In this document: positions 1 to 5,230 of the stretch, one piece after another
Position numbering within the stretch: position 1 is the stretch's first letter
Layout: each line of letters opens with the position of its first letter
Position numbers and translations under genes: made by a program
The notes under the pieces: generated by a model
What the model was told of the DNA's origin: nothing
Database searches by the model: none
The model's input: only the letters and a program-made list of their open reading frames with translations
Origin: Candidatus Omnitrophota bacterium
Lineage (GTDB): Bacteria > Omnitrophota > Gorgyraeia > Tantalellales > Tantalellaceae
Reading direction: 5' to 3'
NCBI GenBank assembly: GCA_028717825.1
Contig: JAQUNB010000111.1
Coordinates: 1 to 5,230, forward strand
Length of the DNA stretch: 5,230 nucleotides

Positions 1-3000
1 CTATCGCTATCCCGCCGGGGTTAGAAAAAGCACCGTCATCCTGTTGTATCACACCGTTCTTGTTTTTTCCAAAATCTTTGTTCAGCGCCGTCCCGTCGTC
101 GTTATAAACCAACCGCCGTTCTTTCTTGCCGGATGTTTTTTGACGCTCTTCGCTCTTCGTGATCTGTTCCTCCACCGCGCCGATCTCCTTCTCTATCGTA
201 GCAAGCTCGTGGAGGGTCTCGCGGCGCGCTTCGAGTCGTCTAAGCCGGATGATACGGCCAACATCGTCAGTTTTCTGTTCATTACTTTTTATTATTTGGA
301 TCATAACCCGAGCGAATACCATTCGACCCTCACTATTATCGCGACTCTTAAACATCTTATCCATTTTTTCTTTCACCGATCTTGTGTCTAAACCGGGGCG
401 TGCTTCTATCAATTTGCTAATTGCCTTAGCGATTTCTATGTAAACATTATTTTCTACGGGAACCTTAAGTTTCCCGGCATCTAATTTCTCGGCTAATATG
501 TCCAACACATTTTGCGAAGCCAGATCGGGTTTAGCTTCTATGATTATTCCTATCGCTCGCGCGGAAGCGGCGCGGACCATCCATTCTTGACGAGTTGTTA
601 ATTGCGCGAGCAACTTATTCCATATTGTCTCTGCATTCAAGTTGGGTTGCGCTTTTACTACCTCACCTATTGCCGCTGTTGCGTTCTCCGAAACTTCCCA
701 TGATTTATCACACAGTTTCTCGCCCAAACTATCCAACAATGCTTGAGCATCAGGCTCTGTTTTTGTTTTTACTATCTCACCCAGAGCCTGCAATAATCCG
801 GCCTGAGCCTCTCTTGTATTGCCTCCCGGATCCTGCGACATAATTTGATTGATTATTTCTTTTTCAATCGCAGAAAGCCGCGATTCCAAGGTCGCGTCAC
901 CCTTCATTATTTTAGCTTTTACTTTCATTATTTTAAATATGGCTTGCGCCGTTTTTTCTCCTTCTTGCAGTGTTAATAACCGCGATGTTAATAATTTGGC
1001 GCATACTTCCCATATATCAAAATCGAAAAGAGGCCTCGCCTCTACAATTTCACCTATCGCCTGTATCACACCCGGCCGCGGCGGATCCTCATCAAGATCC
1101 GCGACCATCCGATCAAATATCGTTTTTATATCCAACGCCGGCTGCGCTTTTACGATCTTTCCTATTGATTGCGCGGCGTTCTCATGGATTCTTTCATTAC
1201 CATAGGCCAAAAGATCTATAAGAACAGCTAAGGCTTTCTGCGCATTCAGAGCCGGTTTTGCTTCTATAACTTCGCCTATCGCCCGCGCCGCGCTTCCGGT
1301 TATCTCTGTAGGCCCTTTAGAACCCGCTTCTTCGCCCAACATATCCAATATAGCCTGATCGGCTGTTTCGGGCCGGGCTTTCACTACTTTACCTATAGCC
1401 TGTATTAATCCATCTCGAATCCGCCAAAATCCTTTAGCAGGATCTTTCATTGTATTTATCAGCTCATCTAATATCGCTTTAGCATCTACGGCCGGAACTG
1501 CTTCTACTATATCGCCTATCATTTGTGCCCCCGCGGCACGCGCGTTATTGTCGCCGATTATACCCTTTTTCAATCTCTCTTTTATATTATCTAATGCCGC
1601 TCGCGCGTCCAGATCGGGGCGCACTTTTATGATCTTGCCTATTGATCTCGCGCTACTTTCAACAAGCGGCGACACTTTCTCATCCAATAACGTGGTCAAC
1701 CTATTTAATACCTCCTGTGTAGCCAGATCAGGCTGTGCTTCCGTCAATTCCCCTACCATTTGGATCGCTCTTTCGCGAATATTCGCTTTTTTTAGACCTA
1801 ACTGCTTAACAAACGTATCGAACAGAGTCTTTATATTATTTTTTCCTTTTAGAGTTTTACTTTTCTTTTCGGCCTCACTCCGCGCCGCTTTAATTTCTGC
1901 ATCTATCTTTGCGAGTAATTCTTGGGCCGAACACGATCCATCCATTCCACCGCCGGGCAGAATATCCCGTTTTATTGCCGCGGCCCCTTCGCTCACTATT
2001 TCTTTTTTATTAATTTTACCCTCAACAATCTTGCCGAGGAAAAACACCGCGGCGTCCTCTATTAGATCTTCATTGCTGGACAATGATCTCATAATGTTTT
2101 CTTTTACCGCATTCGTTAAAAGTTCCGGATGCGCGGGCAGAAAAGCCGCAAGCACCGTTATCGCGCCTGAACGCACTAAATAGTCTGGCGAATCTAAATT
2201 ATTAACATTTTCTTTAATTATCCGGTCTATTTCATCCTGTGATTTGGTTTTTTCTATGATCTCTACCGCTATCTCCGACGCTATCTGTTTTATTTTGCTA
2301 TGCCCGCTGACCGTCTTCTGTATTAATCCCTCTAAAAGACCTTCGGTTTTTATAAAGTTCCGGATGTTCTTAATTATAAGTTTCCGGATCGCTATTAGAG
2401 CGCCTAATCTCCAATTCTCATTAGCACTTTGTAATCTTTGGATCAACTCGGCCATAATTTTATTAATTTCAGCCGGTGTTGATTTGTTATCAACTTCGAC
2501 AATACCTTCCGCCGCGAATTCGCGGACCGGGGCATAAAGATCGCCTGTCGCGCATATAAACGCTTTAACTACGCTATCAGTCAATATACTGTGATCATAT
2601 TTTGCGGCTTCAACAACCGCCTCGATGGCGTTTACCCGCCTTTCGTTATCGGTCGGGTCCTTAATAAAATCATCGCTCAACGCCTTAATGAGATCCAAAT
2701 CTATTGACTTATGGGAAATATTTTTGGCTTTGATCATTTCTTTAAACGCTTTGGCGGCCTTTCCCCTAACAGTAGAATCAACTTTTTTGTTCCGTATAAT
2801 ACTCGAAAAAACATCCGCAACCGTGGGCGGGACGCATGATGGGTCGATTTTAACGAACTCTGCCACCATTTCTAACGCACTTATCCATTTTTTCATATCA
2901 CCGGCGCCGGAATTTTCAAGCGCTGTTTTTATGATCCCTTTCTTAGCGGCTTCTTCGATACTCCCGATCTTTATTAATTCGACGATCGTTCTTATGGCGC

Positions 3001-5230
3001 TTTTCCTAAGATTATCATCCTCGGATCTCGTCATCCTAATTATTTTTTCTAATTCCTTTTCCCCAATGATTTTGCCCTTATTCGCTCTATATGAGCTCTC
3101 TATTCTGATCAATGTCCATATTTGATCTTCTACTTCACCGGCATCTATTATATTCTCGAAGCTCTTTGTAAGATCTATTTCATACACAAATGAATTTTCG
3201 CTGATATTTTCTCTGGCCGCTTCATATGCGGCATCCACCACTCTATCATCCTGATCGATCAGGCATGGATGTAATGCGCCACTTAGACCCAATGACAAAT
3301 GAGTTTCTATTTTGACAGCTTTTTGGGCCGCATTTATTGCCGCGACTTTTACTTCAGCCGGATCATCGTCCGGATCGAACACTTCGCTCATTCGTCTTTC
3401 AAGCATATCGATCAGTTCCTTCGTAATAATATCTTCATTAAGCTCCATAAGATCTTGCAGTATTCCGGCCGATCGGGCAAAAACACTCCCTTTTGTATCG
3501 GGAGAAATAACTTTTTTCAAAATTTCGTTGGTTATTTCATCAAGAGTAAATATCTCTTTACTGATATTTCCCCCGCTTCCTCCCGCTGGATCCGGTTTAG
3601 GAGCAACTACCGGCTTTTCTGCCTTAAGAGGCACTTCGCCCCGCCCCTCACGCAGTTTTACTTTTGCGCGCCAATAGTCATAAACTATCCCGGCGTTTTC
3701 AAATCCATGGATCACATCGCCCTCGTCTTGTCCCTCCATTCTTATCAACATCGCGATCACGCCGTTATATACCGATCTCAAAGGATAGTTCACCGTTTCT
3801 AAATATCTTAGTATTTCATCTTTGTTTTTCATCGTAATAATATCGTTACATACTATTCTCAAGGATCGTTTCTTTTCCTTTACTGCGTCATTCTTTTTTA
3901 CGAGATCCCCAAGCACGATCTCATCTTCTCCGCTCTTTATCTCATTGTATATGCTCTCTATGTCGGCGGACCGGAGAGGACTTTTGTCGGCGATCTCGCC
4001 TATTCTGTTTTTTAATTCCTTAAGCTGTGCATTTTCCGGGAACACATCACTGCTCAAACGGCCGACACACTCATATGTGCTTATCAGGCTTCTTAGTTCG
4101 CGGCCGATCTTATGAAGCATAGGTTCATCCAGCTTAAGTTCCTCTATCTTACCAATGACTTTTTTGGAGATACTTTCGGCATACTCCATATCTTCAATAT
4201 TAACGATCAGTTTTTCAACGAGGATATATATCCTTTCATCTGAAGGATGGCTTTGAGCAAATGCTCCTTTCTCATAACTTTTTATCAGATCCTCATAACT
4301 TTGTTCCTTCTCGATAAATGACGGCGGCCAGTCATATTTAAGAACATGCGCCTGTATCGACTCCTGTATCTGCTCCATTTTGTCTAAATTCGTATCGGAA
4401 TGGCAATCATATCCTGTACCTTTACGGTGGATCCGGATTAAATTCAGGATCTGCCATACCTCTCTCATTATATGCATCTTCTTCAGCTCTTCACTAAAAG
4501 GCAGCTTTTCCCAGTCTTTTTTAAGCTCCTCTACAAGCCTTGAGAGTTCTTCTATTTTTCCGTCAACAGCACTGCCTCTGGTGTTTTCCTGCAGATACAC
4601 AAGAATCTGGTCAAAATTATATTCTTTCGTATCCGGCTTTTTAAGAAGCGGAAGTTTCATCACTATCACATCTTCGCCCGCCAGATATTCTAAAAGCGCA
4701 TCTTTGGCGGTATCATCGGTCCAGAGCCCGGCATCCTTGAACGCGTCTCTTATAACAAGGGCCCATTTGGCGCGTTTACCGGCTTCGGCATGCATGACAA
4801 AGTTTTGAAGAAATTTATCAAAAAGAAGTTCTTGTAGCTTATCATTAGTAAGCGCCGCGTCCGTATCCCAATAGCTGTATATGTTTTTGACCAAATTTTT
4901 GAGTGTCCTCATCCCGGGCACACGCGGCGGAAGATTTTTATCAAGAGGGTTCGCTTTCTTCTTATTCGCCAAATACTGCACGACCCCGATCAAGCCATCC
5001 CATTTTTCTTCACCGTTCTGCATCACGGGATTGCCGGCAGTATCCCGTCTCACGTTCCCGATAAGTTTAGGATTGACCCTTGTAGTTTTGTCGGCGCCCA
5101 TCGCAACGAGATAGTTCATCATTCCGGCCGGAGGCAAGGGCCTGAACTGAATGACCGCATGCCGCTCGATAAATTCGTCACTAAGCGATTCAACATCGAA
5201 TTCTCCCGTACCGGGCGTGTTGACCGCATG
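1..5230 (-). CDS. Internal fragment of a giant AAA+/HEAT-repeat protein, open at both ends
   Basis: One minus-strand frame is open from 5230 to 2 (1743 codons), and position 1 is the first base of the next codon. I translated it end to end and found no stop and no frame change; landmark codons at 4909, 4378, 3655, 2167, 1768, 562 and 430 all keep the same phase. Chance cannot explain a 5.2 kb open frame at this base composition, and the product has coherent domains: an AAA+-like C-terminal portion (residues 1-122), an unknown helical region (123-525), a Pro/Gly linker (526-555), HEAT-like array A (556-1081), an inter-array segment (1082-1134), HEAT-like array B (1135-1652), a coiled coil (1656-1700) and a polar tail. 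No transmembrane segment or signal peptide is visible within these residues, which suggests a cytoplasmic location, though the true N-terminus is missing. The function is not recognised; an ATP-driven remodelling or scaffold role is inferred from the domain types. Start, stop, promoter and operon context are all outside the window. Confidence 0.95.
2..130 (-). other. Protein region: polar Gly/Asn/Asp-rich tail continuing beyond the window
   Basis: Residues 1701-1743. A basic stretch (GKKERR, 1701-1706) leads into a polar sequence with N1710-D1711-D1712-G1713 and Q1729-Q1730-D1731-D1732-G1733, two short 'DDG' turns about 20 residues apart, ending S-N-P-G-G at the edge. It has few hydrophobic residues and looks like a disordered linker or the beginning of a beta-rich domain. 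The frame is still open at position 2, so the protein does not end here. Confidence 0.6.
131..265 (-). other. Protein region: probable coiled coil after array B
   Basis: Residues 1656-1700. Hydrophobic residues fall at L1666, L1673, L1676, I1679, I1683, V1686 and I1690, giving 3-4-3-4 heptad spacing, with Arg, Glu, Lys and Gln filling the outward positions and no proline. The segment begins very basic (RIIRLRRLEARR, 1659-1670) and becomes acidic/mixed. It could mediate self-association or act as a rigid spacer. Its codons differ from those of array B: ATC is preferred over ATA, CTC/CTT over TTA, and GAG is frequent. Confidence 0.65.
275..1828 (-). repeat. HEAT-like repeat array B with an 'AxxIGEIVEAxPxLDA' core (12 units)
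   Basis: Residues 1135-1652. Counting each unit from the Ala of AxxIGE, they start at residues 1155, 1194, 1235, 1276, 1315, 1353, 1389, 1428, 1480, 1518, 1557 and 1601. Their lengths are 39, 41, 41, 39, 38, 36, 39, 52, 38, 39, 44 and 38 residues. On the DNA, unit 1 begins at 1768 and unit 12 ends at 317. The consensus is a helix ending IGEIVEA, a turn with Pro two residues later and usually Leu-Asp/Asn-Ala, a second helix like 'xxILDxLxxxL', then a polar loop of variable length before the next Ala pair. Examples are ARAIGEVIEAKPALNAQKAL (1315-1334) and TAAIGEVVKAQPNLNAETIW (1518-1537). A lead-in helix (1135-1154) and a trailing half unit (FARVMIQIIKSNEQ, 1639-1652) cap the array. The fold is inferred to be an alpha-solenoid of the HEAT type. 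TPR is unlikely because the 34-residue period and its aromatic/Gly/Ala positions are absent. Confidence 0.88.
1829..1987 (-). other. Protein region: inter-array segment with Gly-rich turn and Lys-rich helix
   Basis: Residues 1082-1134, between arrays A and B. After the last array A hairpin come I1090-L1091-P1092 and a Gly-rich loop (GGGMDGSCS, 1093-1101), then a charged predicted helix (AQELLAKIDAEIKAARSEAEKK, shown only by its Glu/Lys/Ala pattern, about 1102-1123) and a Lys/Asn-rich stretch to about 1133. The distance between the last array A anchor (about 1062) and the first array B anchor (1155) is 93 residues, against about 40 for a normal unit, so roughly 50 residues are inserted into an otherwise regular solenoid. 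It may be a hinge or a protruding loop. C1100 is one of few cysteines in this part of the protein. Confidence 0.65.
1988..3565 (-). repeat. HEAT-like repeat array A (about 13 degenerate units)
   Basis: Residues 556-1081. The second-helix signature of HEAT/ARM-like hairpins (small residue pair then a hydrophobic i, i+3/i+4 pattern) recurs with its anchor Ala at about 588, 631, 667, 745, 785, 826, 868, 907, 944, 984, 1023 and 1061. The spacings are 43, 37, 78, 40, 41, 42, 39, 37, 40, 39 and 38; the 78 gap is two periods and contains a degenerate unit around 703-712. Typical turn-plus-helix examples are DQDDRVVDAAYEAA (659-672), SEDDNLRKSAIRTI (736-749), LYAPVREFAAEGIV (898-911) and SPDYLVRSGAITVL (1014-1027), with the Asp/Arg turn that marks HEAT repeats. 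Such arrays form right-handed alpha-solenoids used as protein-binding scaffolds. The units differ strongly from each other in sequence, so the array is old. No catalytic residues are expected. The specific partner is unknown. Confidence 0.85.
3566..3655 (-). other. Protein region: Pro/Gly-rich flexible linker
   Basis: Residues 526-555. A basic stretch (LREGRGEVPLKAEKP) leads into VVAPKPDPAGGSGGN. Alternating Pro and Lys followed by a Gly/Ser run is typical of an unstructured hinge. It separates the unknown helical region from the first HEAT-like array and marks a clear domain boundary, useful for delimiting the two halves of the protein. Confidence 0.8.
3656..4864 (-). other. Protein region: charged, mainly helical segment of unknown family
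   Basis: Residues 123-525, between the AAA+-like module and the Pro/Gly linker. The composition is rich in Lys, Glu, Leu and Ile, with repeated amphipathic patterns that predict helices. Residues 224-243 (GKIEELSRLVEELKKDWEKL) look like a short coiled coil or long amphipathic helix. A break in the helical pattern occurs at 268-281, which contains the only clustered His/Cys residues here (H268, C276, H277), but the spacing matches no metal site I know. No catalytic motif, HEAT period or membrane segment is apparent. In giant AAA+ proteins such as midasin and dynein, helical linkers commonly follow an ATPase module, so a stalk or linker is a reasonable guess. It could also hold a divergent domain recognisable only by structure prediction. 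Confidence 0.5.
4865..5230 (-). other. Protein domain: probable C-terminal part of an AAA+ (MoxR/midasin-like, AAA_5) module
   Basis: Residues 1-122. The opening residues V3-N4-T5-P6-G7 followed by L16-S17-D18-E19-F20, then R23, then V26-I27-x-F29-R30-P31-L32-P33-P34 follow the order seen in AAA_5/MoxR/midasin modules: a sensor-1 strand ending in Asn before Pro, a loop, 'LS-x-A/E-F', an arginine-finger Arg, a hydrophobic strand and a Pro-rich turn into the lid. N4 would be sensor 1 and R23 the arginine finger. Further on, P105-G106-M107-R108-T109-L110 followed by an amphipathic helix resembles the sensor-2 helix of the lid, with R108 as the sensor-2 Arg. The Walker A and Walker B motifs should lie just upstream, beyond 5230, so the key catalytic evidence is not visible. 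The family assignment is inferred from residue pattern, not from a search. The alternative is an unrelated alpha/beta domain with chance similarity. Confidence 0.55.

Noticed and set aside
317..1768. CRISPR array or non-coding tandem repeat, suggested by recurring 'cctat' blocks about every 115-123 bases on the plus strand
   Set aside because: The blocks are the complement of the Ile-Gly codons of the protein repeat. They vary at third positions, the spacing is in multiples of three, and the frame stays open throughout, so they are coding repeats.
1548..2183. A 211-codon open frame on the plus strand, the longest of several plus-strand frames spread through the window
   Set aside because: It lies wholly antisense to the minus-strand giant gene. 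Its product is a Ser/Phe/Leu/Ile-rich sequence without domain structure, as expected from the complement of Lys/Glu/Ala/Ile-rich helical repeats. The same applies to the other plus-strand frames, including the overlapping pair around 3299-3802.
3359..3376. Acidic DPDDDP loop (residues 619-624) as a calcium-binding motif
   Set aside because: It sits in the turn between two HEAT-like helices and lacks the spacing of EF-hand or dockerin-type calcium loops; a plain acidic turn is sufficient.
275..3565. TPR or PBS-lyase-type (about 31-residue) repeats
   Set aside because: The period is 36-44 residues with Asp/Arg turn and paired small residues in the second helix, fitting HEAT/ARM-like hairpins. 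The 34-residue TPR period and its characteristic positions are absent.
4384..4429. Possible metal-binding site at H268, C276 and H277 in the unknown helical region
   Set aside because: There are too few ligands, the spacing matches no zinc-binding pattern I recognise, and no second half-site occurs nearby.
5114..5122. Tandem ATG codons (residues 37-38) as the start of the gene
   Set aside because: No Shine-Dalgarno sequence at proper spacing precedes them, and the 36 codons upstream read as coherent protein with the AAA+-like sensor-1 and arginine-finger pattern. The true start is outside the window.

Overview
The whole window lies inside one protein-coding gene on the minus strand. Read from position 5230 down to 2, a single frame stays open for 1743 codons without a stop. 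It has no convincing start or stop codon of its own, so the gene runs past both edges and the full protein is longer than 1743 residues, possibly much longer. There is no intergenic space, RNA gene, mobile element or visible regulatory site. The sizeable open frames on the plus strand are antisense shadows of this gene. Residue numbers below count from 1 at position 5230, so residue n begins at 5230-3(n-1).

Layout in translation order. Residues 1-122 look like the C-terminal part of an AAA+ ATPase module of the MoxR/midasin/dynein-like (AAA_5) kind: a sensor-1-like Asn, an arginine-finger-like Arg and a sensor-2-like Arg. The Walker motifs would lie outside the window. Residues 123-525 are a mostly helical, charged region I do not recognise. 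Residues 526-555 are a Pro/Gly linker. Residues 556-1081 are an array of about 13 HEAT-like helical hairpins (array A) with a period near 40 residues. Residues 1082-1134 are a Gly-containing, then lysine-rich, inter-array segment. Residues 1135-1652 hold a second, more uniform HEAT-like array (array B), with 12 units of 36-52 residues sharing an 'AxxIGEIVEAxPxLDA' core. Residues 1656-1700 form a probable coiled coil, followed by a low-complexity, Gly/Asn/Asp-rich tail that leaves the window.

The likely picture is a giant cytoplasmic mechanochemical or scaffold protein: an ATPase module joined to a very long alpha-solenoid of about 25 hairpins that would grip partner proteins, followed by a coiled-coil segment. 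The molecular job is unknown. Only the repeat arrays are well supported; the AAA+ assignment is a motif-level inference.

The organism is almost certainly bacterial, because coding is dense and uninterrupted. Base composition looks intermediate (mid-40s % G+C by eye) and Ile ATA and Arg AGA/CGG codons are frequent. Giant uninterrupted genes of this kind are known from candidate phyla such as Omnitrophota and from the Planctomycetes/PVC group, but the lineage cannot be fixed from this window.
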